DNA of 64,000 nt from Flavobacteriales bacterium. Lineage in GTDB: Bacteria > Bacteroidota > Bacteroidia > Flavobacteriales_F > PHOS-HE28. Positions 1 through 8,626 of this stretch are shown here, in pieces. The position numbers were made by a program, and so were the translations under genes. The stretch spans positions 116,918-180,917 of the forward strand of contig JACJZH010000009.1 of assembly GCA_020635695.1 (NCBI GenBank), written 5' to 3'. Numbering within the stretch: the first letter of the stretch is position 1; every line of letters starts with the position of its first letter. The notes below the pieces were generated by a model. It worked only from the letters and a program-made list of their open reading frames with translations, was not told the DNA's origin and searched no databases.

Positions 1-464
1 GGAACGCGGTGATGGAACACGGTGCCGCGCACGGCATCAAGCCCTGCGGGCTGGCCGCCCGTGATACGCTGCGGTTGGAGATGGGCTTCTGCCTGTACGG
101 GAACGACATCGACGACACCACCTCACCGCTGGAGGCGGGGCTTGGTTGGATCACCAAGTTCACCAAGGACTTCGTACATTCTGACGCGCTCAAGGCGCAG
201 AAAGAGCAGGGTGTGGCACGGAAACTCGTCGGCTTCGAGATGGTGGACCGGGGCATCCCCCGGCACGACCACCCCATCGTCGACGCTGGCGGCAACGTGA
301 TCGGCCGGGTGACCTCCGGCACCCAGAGCCCGAGCCTGAACAAGGCCATCGGCATGGGCTATGTGCCCACCGAACGCGCCGCCGAGGGAACGGAGCTCCT
401 GATCGACGTGAGGGGCCGGCACCTGAAGGCCCGGGTCGTGAAGCTTCCCTTCCTGAAGTCCTGA
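1..464 (+). CDS. gcvT: Glycine cleavage system T protein (aminomethyltransferase), C-terminal part
   Basis: The reading frame enters from the left edge of the window, so the N-terminal half is missing. The visible part matches the end of GcvT, the tetrahydrofolate-dependent aminomethyltransferase that takes the aminomethyl group from lipoylated H protein and releases methylene-THF and ammonia in the cytosol. Recognisable pieces are GLAARDTLRLEMG near the start, the substrate-pocket stretch YGNDIDDTTSPLEAGLGW, and the C-terminal barrel with GxVTSGTQSPSLNKAIGMGYV. It ends three bases before the next gene, which suggests co-transcription. Identification is by family motifs and is strong; only the length is limited by the window. 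Confidence 0.95.
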   Translation, partial: NAVMEHGAAHGIKPCGLAARDTLRLEMGFCLYGNDIDDTTSPLEAGLGWITKFTKDFVHSDALKAQKEQGVARKLVGFEMVDRGIPRHDHPIVDAGGNVIGRVTSGTQSPSLNKAIGMGYVPTERAAEGTELLIDVRGRHLKARVVKLPFLKS

Positions 465-467
465 ACG

Positions 468-1232
468 ATGAAGGCCGTCTCCCGCAATCCGGATTATCGC
501 TACCGTGTCGAGGTCTGTCTGGTACCGAGCCAGTTCCCGCTGTATGCGGAGGACATGGGCATCGTGGTGGTGATCGACGTCCTGCGGGCCACCAGTGCCA
601 TGGTGGCCGCCTTCGACCGGGGCGTGGAACGGATCATCCCCGTGGCCACGGTGGACGAGGCCCGGGCCTACATCGGGCGTCCGGGCTACATCGCGGCTGC
701 GGAACGGAACGGGGAGGTGGTCGAAGGCTTCGACTTCGGCAACTCGCCGTTGGCCTTCATGCAGGAGGACCTGTCGGGGAAGACGATCGTGATGAGCACC
801 ACCAACGGCACCAAGGCCATCGACCTGGCCCGGAACGCACGCAAGCTGGTGATAGGCTCTTTCCTGAACCTCAGTGCATTATGTGACTGGCTTTCCGAGC
901 AGGACGACAACATCCTGCTGCTCTGCTCGGGCTGGCGGGACAAGTTCAACCTGGAGGACTCCATCTTCGCCGGGGCCGTGATGGACCGCCTGCTGGAACT
1001 GGACAAGTTCGGCGTGGAGGAGGATTCAAGCATCGCTGCGCAGTACCTGTTCTGGTCGGCCCGCGACAACTTCATGAGCCTGTTGAAGGCCGCTCCCCGG
1101 CGCAAGCGTCTGGAGCAGCTCAAGCTGCAGGACGATGTGAAGTTCTGCCTGACCCCCGACCAGAGCCGGGTGATCCCCGAGCTTCGGGACGGCGTGCTGA
1201 TGCCCATGGAGGCGCCATCCCTGGTGAAATGA
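468..1232 (+). CDS. comB: Probable 2-phosphosulfolactate phosphatase
   Basis: A 254-residue ComB-family protein. Family motifs are all visible: VVVIDVLRATS near residue 30, an AAERNGE stretch near 70, FGNSPL, STTNGTKA near 107 and a late CSGWRDKFNLEDSIFAG segment with conserved acidic residues that probably bind Mg2+. The family hydrolyses (R)-2-phospho-3-sulfolactate to sulfolactate, a step known from coenzyme M synthesis. In Bacteroidota, which make no coenzyme M, a role in sulfonate or sulfonolipid precursor supply is possible but is inference here. It starts three bases after gcvT and its stop overlaps the ATG of the next gene (ATGA), so the three genes are probably one transcript. Confidence 0.85.
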   Translation: MKAVSRNPDYRYRVEVCLVPSQFPLYAEDMGIVVVIDVLRATSAMVAAFDRGVERIIPVATVDEARAYIGRPGYIAAAERNGEVVEGFDFGNSPLAFMQEDLSGKTIVMSTTNGTKAIDLARNARKLVIGSFLNLSALCDWLSEQDDNILLLCSGWRDKFNLEDSIFAGAVMDRLLELDKFGVEEDSSIAAQYLFWSARDNFMSLLKAAPRRKRLEQLKLQDDVKFCLTPDQSRVIPELRDGVLMPMEAPSLVK

Positions 1233-2233
1233 ACCGGCTGGCCCGCCCGATCCTGGTGGTGTTGGCCGGGCTGCTGGCCTGGCCGATCGCCCTTACTGAA
1301 CAGGCCGGCGCCTGGGGCTTCTACGGTCACCGCCGGATCAACCGGATGGCCTGCTTCACGCTGCCTCCCGAGCTGTTCCCCTTCTTCAAGCGGCACATCG
1401 ACTTCATTTCCGACCATGCCGTGGACCCGGACCGGCGGCGCTACGCCGATCCCGAGGAGGCCCCGCGCCACTACATCGACATCGACCACTACGCCCATGC
1501 CGGAGAGGATCCCTTTGCGGTGGTGCCACGCACCTGGGACATGGCCGTGCAGAAGTTCACCGAGGACACGCTCAAGGCCTACGGCATCGTGCCCTGGCAT
1601 GTGCAGGTGATGCACGGGCGCCTGGTGCAGGCCTTCAAACGGGGCGACGTGGACCGCATCCTTCGCCATGCCGCCGACCTGGGGCACTACGTGGGCGATG
1701 CGCACGTGCCCCTGCACACCACGGAGAACTACAACGGCCAGCTCACCGGGCAGGTGGGCATCCACGCCTTCTGGGAATCGCGGATCCCCGAGTTGAGCGC
1801 CGAGAACTACGACCACCTGGTGGGCCGGGCCCGGTACCTGAACGATCCGCTCACCGTGGCCTGGGAGGCCGTGCAGGCCAGTCACCTGGCCGTGGACTCC
1901 GTGCTGGACCTGGAGCGCAAGATCAATGGCGAGTACCCGGAGGACATGAAGTTCGTGTTCGAGGACCGTGGCCGGGGCTCCATGCGCTTCCCTTCGCGGG
2001 AGTACACGCAGGCCTACGAGGCCTCCATGAACGGCATGGTGGAACGCCGGATGAACGCCTCCATCATCACCCTGGGCAGCTTCTGGTACACCGCCTGGGT
2101 GGACGCCGGCCAGCCCGACCTGGAGCGCATCGAGACCAAGGAAGTGAGCGACAGCCTGAAGAAGGTGATCGCGGCCGAGGAGGAGCAGTGGCGCATGGCC
2201 ACCAAGTCCCTGGGACGGGACCATCCCGAATGA
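1229..2233 (+). CDS. Secreted zinc-dependent phospholipase C / S1-P1 nuclease-like protein
   Basis: A 334-residue protein with an N-terminal hydrophobic signal sequence (residues about 5-28) followed directly by WGFYGHRRIN, the His-rich start typical of the trinuclear-zinc phospholipase C / S1-P1 nuclease fold. Further likely zinc ligands are HYIDIDHY near residue 89, the long motif DLGHYVGDAHVPLH at about 149-163, and HAFWES near 178. These match the spacing of the family, so a periplasmic or secreted phosphodiesterase is likely; whether the substrate is phospholipid or nucleic acid cannot be read from the sequence. The start codon overlaps the comB stop codon. The C-terminal third has no recognisable extra domain and no T9SS sorting signal. 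Confidence 0.75.
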   Translation: MNRLARPILVVLAGLLAWPIALTEQAGAWGFYGHRRINRMACFTLPPELFPFFKRHIDFISDHAVDPDRRRYADPEEAPRHYIDIDHYAHAGEDPFAVVPRTWDMAVQKFTEDTLKAYGIVPWHVQVMHGRLVQAFKRGDVDRILRHAADLGHYVGDAHVPLHTTENYNGQLTGQVGIHAFWESRIPELSAENYDHLVGRARYLNDPLTVAWEAVQASHLAVDSVLDLERKINGEYPEDMKFVFEDRGRGSMRFPSREYTQAYEASMNGMVERRMNASIITLGSFWYTAWVDAGQPDLERIETKEVSDSLKKVIAAEEEQWRMATKSLGRDHPE

Positions 2234-2237
2234 GGGC

Positions 2238-2969
2238 TCACGGGCCCAGGAACACGCCGGCGTCCGGGTAGTGCTCCTTCCTCCACCGGTTGCGCGCATC
2301 GATGATCGCCTGGCCGGAATGGCGGCTCCCATCCACTGCCCGGTACATCGCCTCCGGCAGGACCGGCACCAGCTGGAGCAGGTCCACAAGGTCCTGAACG
2401 GAACGCAGGGCGAGCCATTCCTCCCCGGTCCGCACGTTCCCGTTGCGGATGGCGTAGTACCAGCCGTCGAGGTGCAGGGCCATGGGCTGGTAGGCTCCGG
2501 GCATCGGGTCGGCGAACCGGATGGCCTGGTCGCCCGGGGTCACGTGGTCCAGGTAGCGCCAGCGGTCGTCGGGGGCCACGGTCACGACGGTGTCCAGACC
2601 GGGTCCGTCCACGAACGAGATGGGCTCCAGCACGCAGTACCCGGGGCAGCGGTCGGACAAAGGCCCGCCCCAGCGGCCATGGACCGTGCGCAGGGCCCCG
2701 TCGCCCTTCAGCTCCACGGTGTTCAGCACCGGTGCGCCCTCGCGGTCGGGGAACAGCACCAACGGACAGCCTTTGTCGCCGTTCAGCGCTTCCATCTCCA
2801 GGACGAAGGTCCCATCGGGTGATCCCAGCGCTTTCAGCCGGACCGGGTGCGCGGGTTCCGTGCAGGGCCGCGCATACGAGTAGGCTTCCTGGGCCGCAAG
2901 GGGCAGGGGAAGGACCAGCAGGGCTGCGGCCACCAAGCGCATGGGACAAAGGAACGCCAGGCCCGTCAT
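2238..2969 (-). CDS. Secreted protein of unknown function
   Basis: A protein of about 243 residues that I do not recognise. The chosen ATG at 2969 overlaps the stop codon of the upstream M23 peptidase gene (ATGA), which favours it; an in-frame ATG at 2942 (MRLVAAALL) would also give a good signal peptide ending in LPLAA-Q. The mature part is globular, rich in Trp, Pro and Asp, with no membrane segment. It has two Cys-containing stretches (RPCTEPAHP, DRCPGYC) and ends RKEHYPDAGVFLGP. It lies tail-to-tail with the phospholipase-like gene. Translational coupling to the M23 peptidase suggests an envelope role, but no function is assigned. Confidence 0.65.
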   Translation of the reverse strand: MTGLAFLCPMRLVAAALLVLPLPLAAQEAYSYARPCTEPAHPVRLKALGSPDGTFVLEMEALNGDKGCPLVLFPDREGAPVLNTVELKGDGALRTVHGRWGGPLSDRCPGYCVLEPISFVDGPGLDTVVTVAPDDRWRYLDHVTPGDQAIRFADPMPGAYQPMALHLDGWYYAIRNGNVRTGEEWLALRSVQDLVDLLQLVPVLPEAMYRAVDGSRHSGQAIIDARNRWRKEHYPDAGVFLGP

Positions 2970-3496
2970 GATGCCCCGTTGAGGAGCGGCGTCGGGTCCA
3001 CGTACCACATCCTGCGCAGGCCATGGGGACCTGGACGCACCTGCCAGGGCAACGGGACCAGTGTTCCGATGGTGTAGTGCAGGTGGGGCGGCTTGCCTCT
3101 GGCGTTCCCGGTGTCGCCCACGGTGCCCAGCCGTTCGCCTGGCCGCAGCCAGTGGCCACGGGCCACATCGATCCGTTCCAGGTGGGCGTAGTAGTGCATC
3201 CGCCAGCGCGGTCCCAGCACCAGCGCCACCCTTCCGCCCATGCCCAGTTCGCCGGTGAAGACCACCAGGCCGGAGGTCGCCGCACGAACGGGGGTGCCCT
3301 TCCGGGCGAAGATGTCCACTCCCTTGTGGGTGACGCTTCGGCCCCAGGGATGATACCAGAAGCTCTCGGGGTGAAAACTGCTCCGTCCCGCACCTTCCAC
3401 GGGCATCACGAAGCGTTGCGGCCAGGCGAACCCCAGGCAGAACAGCACGCCCACGGCCAGGACCACCCGGCGTGCGACACGGAACAGCGACTTCAT
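2966..3496 (-). CDS. M23-family (LytM-type) metallopeptidase
   Basis: A 176-residue membrane-anchored or secreted peptidase. Residues about 7-24 form a single hydrophobic N-terminal segment. The LytM/M23 zinc-site motifs are present: THKGVDIFA (His and Asp ligands, near residue 57) and PHLHYTI (HxH near 139), with the usual GLVVFTG and YAHL strands between them. The family cuts peptide cross-bridges of peptidoglycan, so a periplasmic cell-wall role is likely. It is shorter than many family members and is essentially only the catalytic domain. Its stop overlaps the start of the unknown secreted protein gene. Confidence 0.85.
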   Translation of the reverse strand: MKSLFRVARRVVLAVGVLFCLGFAWPQRFVMPVEGAGRSSFHPESFWYHPWGRSVTHKGVDIFARKGTPVRAATSGLVVFTGELGMGGRVALVLGPRWRMHYYAHLERIDVARGHWLRPGERLGTVGDTGNARGKPPHLHYTIGTLVPLPWQVRPGPHGLRRMWYVDPTPLLNGAS

Positions 3497-3551
3497 GGAA
3501 CAGGAACGCCGCCCGGTGGGGGCGGCGTATCCGGCAGGCCCAAGGGGCCGA

Positions 3552-4799
3552 TCAGTTCATGTTCATGATGCGCTCGGCCTTGTACTCACCGCCCTCCAAT
3601 CGGGCCTTCACCTTGGCGAAGGTCTCGATCGTGTAGCGCACGTCCTCCAGACTGTGCACGGCGGTGGGGATCAGGCGGAGCAGGATCACGTCCTTCGGCA
3701 CCACGGGGTACACCACGATGCTGCAGAAGATGCCGTGGTTCTCGCGCAGGTCCACGATCACGTTGGTGGCCTCCGGCAGACCGCCCTTCATGTACACGGG
3801 CGTCACACAGCTGTCGGTATTGCCGATGTCCAGGCCGGCCTCCTTGAGCCCGCTCTGCAGGGCGCGGGTGATCTCCCACAGCTTGCCGTTCAGCTCGGGC
3901 ATGGTGCGCAGCATCTCCAGGCGCTTCAGGGCCCCGATCACGATGGGCATCGGCAGGCTCTTGGCGAAGGTCTGGCTGCGCATGTTGTAGCGCAGGTACA
4001 TGATCACGTCCTCCTCGCCGCTCACGAAGGCGCCGATGGTGGCCATGGCCTTGGCGAAGGTGCCGAAGTACACGTCGACCTCGTCCTGCACTCCCTGGTG
4101 GTCGCCGGTACCACGGCCATCGCGCCCCATCTGGCCGAAGCCATGGGCATCGTCCACGAACAGGCGGAAGTTGTACTTCTTCTTGCGCTGGACGATCTCC
4201 TTGAGCTTGCCCTGGTCGCCGGCCATGCCGAAGACGCCCTCGGTCATGACCATGATCCCGCCGCCGGTCTGCTCCACCACGCGCTTGGCGTTCTCCAGCT
4301 GCTTGTCCAGGCTGTCCATGTCGTTGTGCTGGAACACGAAGCGCTTGCCCATGTGCAGGCGGGCACCGTCGATCATGCAGGCGTGGCACTCGCTGTCATA
4401 GACCAGCACATCGTGGCGGGAGAGGAGCGCCTCGATCGCGCTCATGCAGCCCTGGTAGCCGTAGTTCAGCAGGAAGGTGTCCTCCTTGCCCATGAAGTCG
4501 CTCAGGGCGTCCTCCAGCTGCTCGTGGTACTTGGTCTGGCCGCTCATCATGCGGGCGCCCATGGGGTAGGCCATGCCCCACTCGGCGGCGGCCTCGGCGT
4601 CCACCTTGCGCACCTCGGGATGGTTGGCCAGCCCCAGGTAGTTGTTCAGGCTCCAGACCAGCACCTCCTTCCCGCGGAAGGTCATGTGCGCGCCCAGGTC
4701 GCCTTCCAGCTTCGGGAACGCGAAGTAGCCATGGCTCTCCTTGGCATGGCGCCCGATGGGCCCCTTGTCCTTGCGGATCTTGTCGAAGATGTCGTTCAT
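3552..4799 (-). CDS. Alpha-oxoamine synthase family PLP enzyme (SPT/KBL-like acyltransferase)
   Basis: A 415-residue fold-type I PLP enzyme. Family hallmarks are the glycine-rich LNNYLGLANHPEV near residue 50, the ring-stacking His in ECHACMIDGARL, DDAHGFGQMG binding the pyridine nitrogen, and the Schiff-base lysine in GTFAKAMATIGAFV (about residue 248). The family condenses an amino acid with an acyl-CoA; members include serine palmitoyltransferase, cysteate acyltransferase and 2-amino-3-ketobutyrate CoA ligase. Motifs alone do not settle the substrate. The start at 4799 is preferred over an upstream in-frame codon because a strong GGAGG lies six bases upstream and homologous enzymes begin near MNDIFDKI. 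In Bacteroidota such enzymes often make sphingolipids or sulfonolipids, which fits comB nearby, but this is inference. Confidence 0.85.
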   Translation of the reverse strand: MNDIFDKIRKDKGPIGRHAKESHGYFAFPKLEGDLGAHMTFRGKEVLVWSLNNYLGLANHPEVRKVDAEAAAEWGMAYPMGARMMSGQTKYHEQLEDALSDFMGKEDTFLLNYGYQGCMSAIEALLSRHDVLVYDSECHACMIDGARLHMGKRFVFQHNDMDSLDKQLENAKRVVEQTGGGIMVMTEGVFGMAGDQGKLKEIVQRKKKYNFRLFVDDAHGFGQMGRDGRGTGDHQGVQDEVDVYFGTFAKAMATIGAFVSGEEDVIMYLRYNMRSQTFAKSLPMPIVIGALKRLEMLRTMPELNGKLWEITRALQSGLKEAGLDIGNTDSCVTPVYMKGGLPEATNVIVDLRENHGIFCSIVVYPVVPKDVILLRLIPTAVHSLEDVRYTIETFAKVKARLEGGEYKAERIMNMN

Positions 4800-4930
4800 G
4801 GGATGCCTCCGGGGCCGTGTGGGGCCCATGCGGAGCGATGCCGCGAAGGTAACGTTCCCATTACACTCCGACGGGTCGGCCAACGCACTGCTTGAACAGC
4901 GGACTGTTCATCCACAATGCCCGCCGATCC

Positions 4931-4938
4931 TACCTTTG
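4931..4938 (+). promoter_or_regulatory. Bacteroidota-type -7 element upstream of the exopolysaccharide operon
   Basis: TACCTTTG matches the Bacteroidota primary-sigma -7 consensus TAnnTTTG exactly and ends four bases before the ATG at 4943. If used, the message would be nearly leaderless, starting around the first ATG, or translation would begin at the second in-frame ATG (4952). I do not see a clear TTTG -33 element at the usual distance. Confidence 0.5.
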
Positions 4939-4942
4939 CCGC

Positions 4943-5830
4943 ATGGGGCGCATGGCCACCGGCGTGTTCACCGTGGACGTGGAGGACTGGTTCCACATCC
5001 TGGACGTCCCGTCCACTCCTCCCTTTGAGGAATGGGACCGCCAGCCCTCCCGGGTGGAGGATGCGTTCCGCCGCATGCTGGACGTGTTCGCCGAAAAGGA
5101 CGTGCGGGTGACCCTGTTCTTCCTGGCCTGGGTGGCCCGGAGGTTCCCGGCGCTGGTGCGTGAGGCCGTGGCGGCCGGACACGAGCTTGCCTCGCATGGC
5201 TTGCGGCATGAACTGGTCTACCACATCGGCCGGGACCGCTTCCTGGCGGACATCCGTGAGGCCCGGTCCATCCTGGAGGACGTATCCGGCGTGGCCGTGC
5301 GGGGCTATCGTGCCCCGGGCTTCTCCGTGACGCCGGAGACCCCCTGGTTCTTCGAGGCCGTGGCGGAGGCAGGCTACACCTACGACTCCTCCATCTTCCC
5401 CGGTGAACGCGGTCATGGCGGGTGGCCTGGTGCCCTGCCCACACCGTTCCGGGTGGCCACCGATGCCGGCACCATCACCGAGTTCCCGATCAGCCTCGCA
5501 CGCATGGCCGGGCGCGACCTGTACTTCTTCGGTGGCGGCTACCTGCGCTTCTTCCCCTACGGTCTTATCCGAAGCAAGGCGCAGGAAGTGCTGGCCCAGG
5601 ACCGCCCGGTGGTCTTCTACCTGCACCCCCGCGAGGTGGACCCCGACCACCCGAGGCTGCCCATGAGCGCCAAACGCCGGTTCATGAGCTATACCGGGTT
5701 GCGCACCACCGAGCCCAAGATGCGCCGCCTGTTCGACGACCTGCCCATGACCACCTTCGGCGCGCTGCTCGATGCCGGCACCGACGACCTGCCGCTGCAG
5801 GACCTTCGGCCCAAGACGGTGCGTGCATGA
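4943..5830 (+). CDS. Polysaccharide deacetylase family protein (DUF3473 type)
   Basis: About 295 residues, a carbohydrate esterase 4-type NodB domain followed by a DUF3473-like C-terminal part. Catalytic motifs are visible: TVDVEDW (paired Asp) at about residue 8, SHGLRHE (H-x3-H metal site) near 88, and RAPGFS near 127. The C-terminal YLHPREVDPDHPRLP stretch is typical of the deacetylases tied to exopolysaccharide loci. The enzyme removes N-acetyl groups from a surface polysaccharide. The ATG at 4943 is chosen because an upstream in-frame ATG would place the promoter-like TACCTTTG inside the gene; 4952 is also possible. It has no signal peptide, so the site of action is unclear. The stop overlaps the next start by ATGA. 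Confidence 0.88.
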   Translation: MGRMATGVFTVDVEDWFHILDVPSTPPFEEWDRQPSRVEDAFRRMLDVFAEKDVRVTLFFLAWVARRFPALVREAVAAGHELASHGLRHELVYHIGRDRFLADIREARSILEDVSGVAVRGYRAPGFSVTPETPWFFEAVAEAGYTYDSSIFPGERGHGGWPGALPTPFRVATDAGTITEFPISLARMAGRDLYFFGGGYLRFFPYGLIRSKAQEVLAQDRPVVFYLHPREVDPDHPRLPMSAKRRFMSYTGLRTTEPKMRRLFDDLPMTTFGALLDAGTDDLPLQDLRPKTVRA

Positions 5831-6912
5831 AGCGCCCTGCCGTCCTGTTCCTCTACACCGAACTGGCGCCCTACTTCCTGGCGGGAGTGGAGCGGCTGGT
5901 GCGGGACCACGACGTGGACGTCCACATCGTGCGCTGGCCGGTGAACAAGGAGGCCCCCTTTCAACTGGACCTCGCGGAAAGGGTCCACGTGCATGAACGC
6001 GGCGCCTACAACGACCGGGAACTGGTGCGCCTGTGCGCCGGACTCAGGCCTGCGGCGGCCTTCGCCAGTGGGTGGGTGGACAAGGGCTACCTGAAGGTCT
6101 GTCGCGAACTGCACGGACAAGGCGTGCCCACGGTGATGTGCAGCGACACCGCCTGGCGCGGCGACCTTAGGCAGTTCGCGGCGATCGTGTCCGTGCAGCT
6201 CTGGCTCCGGCGCACCTTCACCCATGCCTGGGTCACCGGGGCCGCGCAGGCGCGGTACGCGCACTACCTCGGTTTTCACCGGGACCGCATCCGCACGGGC
6301 TTCTACACGGCCGATGTGGACCGCTTCGCCCCCCTGGCCGACCTGCTGGACGGCCCCAAGCGGGAGTCCTTCCCGAAGCGCCTGCTATGTGTGGCCAGGT
6401 ACATCCCCACCAAGGGCCATCAGCTGCTTTGCGACACCTTTGCCGCCCTGTGCAAGGCGGGAGTGGCGAAGGATTGGGAGCTGTGGATCGCCGGCACGGG
6501 AGAACTCCATGAGGCCGTGATGAACAGTCCTTCCGGAAGACACGAACGGATCCGCCACCTGGGCTTCGTGCAGGCGCCCGACATGCCCGATGTGATGGCC
6601 CAGTGCGGAGTGTTCGTCCTCCCCAGCACCTTCGAGCCCTGGGGGGTGGTGGTACACGAACACGCGGCTGCCGGGTTTCCACTGGTGCTGAGCGATGCCG
6701 TGGGTGCCGGGGAACGCTTCCTTCTGGACACGGTGAACGGCTACCGGTTCGAAGCAGGCAACGGGGCTTCGCTGGCGGCCATGCTGCGGAGGATCGTCGA
6801 AAGCAGTGACCAGGAACTGGTGGCGATGGGTCGGGAAAGCGCGCGCCTGGGCGGGCAATGGACCCCCGGTGATTGGGCCAACGTGGTATCGGACCTGATG
6901 AAGAAGCCATGA
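5827..6912 (+). CDS. Glycosyltransferase family 4 protein
   Basis: A 361-residue GT-B glycosyltransferase. The N-terminal half carries the acceptor-side fold (LFLYTELAPYFLAGVERLV). The C-terminal half shows the nucleotide-sugar site: CVARYIPTKGHQLL, then FEPWGVVVHEHAAAG, with the two glutamates of the E-x7-E motif. It should transfer a sugar from a nucleotide donor to a lipid-linked or growing exopolysaccharide on the cytoplasmic face. The start overlaps the deacetylase stop by ATGA and its own stop overlaps the next gene in the same way. The sugar transferred cannot be predicted. Confidence 0.88.
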   Translation: MKRPAVLFLYTELAPYFLAGVERLVRDHDVDVHIVRWPVNKEAPFQLDLAERVHVHERGAYNDRELVRLCAGLRPAAAFASGWVDKGYLKVCRELHGQGVPTVMCSDTAWRGDLRQFAAIVSVQLWLRRTFTHAWVTGAAQARYAHYLGFHRDRIRTGFYTADVDRFAPLADLLDGPKRESFPKRLLCVARYIPTKGHQLLCDTFAALCKAGVAKDWELWIAGTGELHEAVMNSPSGRHERIRHLGFVQAPDMPDVMAQCGVFVLPSTFEPWGVVVHEHAAAGFPLVLSDAVGAGERFLLDTVNGYRFEAGNGASLAAMLRRIVESSDQELVAMGRESARLGGQWTPGDWANVVSDLMKKP

Positions 6913-8051
6913 AGCGGCCCCAGGTCCTCGTGTTCATCGACTGGTACCTGCCGGGATTCCGGGCCGGTGGCCCCGTGCGCAGCCTGGCCAACCTCGTGGA
7001 CCACCTCCGCGACCGGGTGGACCTCCACATCGTGACCACCGACACCGACTACACCCAGGAGCGTCCCTATCCGGACGTTCAACCCGACCAGTGGACGGCG
7101 TTGCCTGGGGGGGAGCGGGTCTGGTATGCTTCGCGAAAGGGCGTGAACAAGGAGGCCTGGAACCGGGTCCTGCGCGAACGCGAATGGGATGCGGTCTACA
7201 TCAACGGCATCTACTCGCGCTGGTTCTCCATCGAACCGTTGCGCCTTTCACGGAACCTGGGACCGAAGCGCGTAGTGGCCGTGCGGGGCATGCTGGCGGA
7301 GGGCCCCATGCGGCATGGCGCCCTCAAGAAGCGGGCCTTCCTTTCGCTTGCCCGGCTCACCGGACTGTACCGCGGGGTGCGCTTCCAGGCCACCAACAGC
7401 GAGGAGATGGCGGACATCCGCCGATGGGTGGGGCGGGATGCGGAAGTGCGCCTGGTGCCCAACCTGCCGCGTAAGGTCCCGGCGCAGGCACCTGGTTCAC
7501 GCGTCAAGGTTCCCGGTGAACTTCGACTGGTGAGCCTGGCCCGCATCGCGGTGGAGAAGAACACCCTGCTGGCCATCGAGGCGTTGCGCGGGCTGAAGGG
7601 CCGGGTGCACTTCGACCTCTACGGACCCATCTACGATGTGGCTTACTGGGCTCGGTGTCAGCAGGCCATGGACCAGCTGCCCGAAGGGGTGAAGGTGGCC
7701 CACTTGGGCGTGTTGCCGCCCCGCGAGGTACCGGCCGTGCTGGCGGGATACCACGCCTGCCTGATGCCCAGTGCCGGGGAGAACTTCGGACATACCATGC
7801 TGGAGGCCCTGACCCAGGGCGTGCCATTGGTGACCAGCGACCGGACCCCCTGGCGCGACCTGGAAGCGAAACACGCCGGTTGGGATCTCCCGCTCGGTGA
7901 TCCCACGCGCTTCATCACGGTCCTGCAGCAGCTGGTGGACATGGACCAGGCGGCCTACGATCCCTGGGTGAACGGGGCCTGGACCCGGGCTGAACGTGCC
8001 CTGGACGACCCCACCACCGTGGAACGTACATTCGACCTGCTGGCCCGATGA
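6909..8051 (+). CDS. Glycosyltransferase family 4 protein
   Basis: A 380-residue GT-B enzyme, second of two in this operon but clearly not a recent copy of the first. The N-terminus reads FIDWYLPGFRAGGPVRS, a glycine-rich loop common to GT4 enzymes of capsule and exopolysaccharide clusters. The donor site is SAGENFGHTMLEALTQGVPLVTSD near residue 290, with conserved Glu residues. It probably adds one sugar to the repeat unit made by this operon. Both ends overlap neighbouring genes by ATGA, so expression is probably translationally coupled. Confidence 0.88.
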   Translation: MKRPQVLVFIDWYLPGFRAGGPVRSLANLVDHLRDRVDLHIVTTDTDYTQERPYPDVQPDQWTALPGGERVWYASRKGVNKEAWNRVLREREWDAVYINGIYSRWFSIEPLRLSRNLGPKRVVAVRGMLAEGPMRHGALKKRAFLSLARLTGLYRGVRFQATNSEEMADIRRWVGRDAEVRLVPNLPRKVPAQAPGSRVKVPGELRLVSLARIAVEKNTLLAIEALRGLKGRVHFDLYGPIYDVAYWARCQQAMDQLPEGVKVAHLGVLPPREVPAVLAGYHACLMPSAGENFGHTMLEALTQGVPLVTSDRTPWRDLEAKHAGWDLPLGDPTRFITVLQQLVDMDQAAYDPWVNGAWTRAERALDDPTTVERTFDLLAR

Positions 8052-8626
8052 GCACCCAGGACCGTCCCCGCGTCGACCTTTCCCGTTTCGACAACTCGTG
8101 GTATGTGATCGGGGCGGGTCCGGTGAAACGCGTGCTCTGGTACTTCACCAACGCGCTGTGCTTCATCAACCCCCTGTTCCCGTTCCGCTCGGTGAAACCC
8201 GCGCTGCTCCGGCTGTTCGGGGCCCGGGTGGGGAAGGGGGTGGTGGTGCATCCCGGAGTGAACATCAAGTTTCCCTGGAAGCTCAGCATCGGCGATCATG
8301 TCTGGATCGGGCAGCGGGCCTGGCTGGACAACATCGACCGGCTCACCATCCACAGCAACGTGGTCATCAGCCAGGGGGCCATGATCATCCAGGGGAGCCA
8401 CGACTACAAGCAGGTGGACTACCCCACGCTGCACCAGCCGGTGGTGCTGGAGGAGGGCAGCTGGGTGGGGGCGGGCGCCATCGTCACCCTGGGGGTCACC
8501 CTGAAGAGCCACAGCGTGCTGGCAGCCGGGAGCGTGGCCACCAAGGACCTGGAGCCCTACACGATCTACCAGGGCAACCCGGCACAGCCCGTGAGGGAAC
8601 GGGTGATCGAAGCGCCCGGGCCATGA
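8048..8626 (+). CDS. WcaF-like hexapeptide acetyltransferase
   Basis: A 192-residue left-handed beta-helix acyltransferase of the WcaF / putative colanic acid acetyltransferase type. Hexapeptide repeats run from about residue 60 (GARVGKGVVVHPGVNI) to 175, and the catalytic His lies in QGSHDYKQVDYP. The family O-acetylates a sugar of an exopolysaccharide repeat unit from acetyl-CoA. The N-terminal FDNSWYVIGAGPVKRVLWYF segment, part of it hydrophobic, is usual for this subgroup. The gene overlaps both neighbours by ATGA. The symbol wcaF is withheld because the polymer is unlikely to be colanic acid. Confidence 0.85.
   Translation: MSTQDRPRVDLSRFDNSWYVIGAGPVKRVLWYFTNALCFINPLFPFRSVKPALLRLFGARVGKGVVVHPGVNIKFPWKLSIGDHVWIGQRAWLDNIDRLTIHSNVVISQGAMIIQGSHDYKQVDYPTLHQPVVLEEGSWVGAGAIVTLGVTLKSHSVLAAGSVATKDLEPYTIYQGNPAQPVRERVIEAPGP

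Noticed and set aside
8048..8626. Calling the acetyltransferase part of a colanic acid cluster
   Set aside because: Only the WcaF-like and WcaE-like proteins match; other colanic acid genes are missing and the host is not an enterobacterium.
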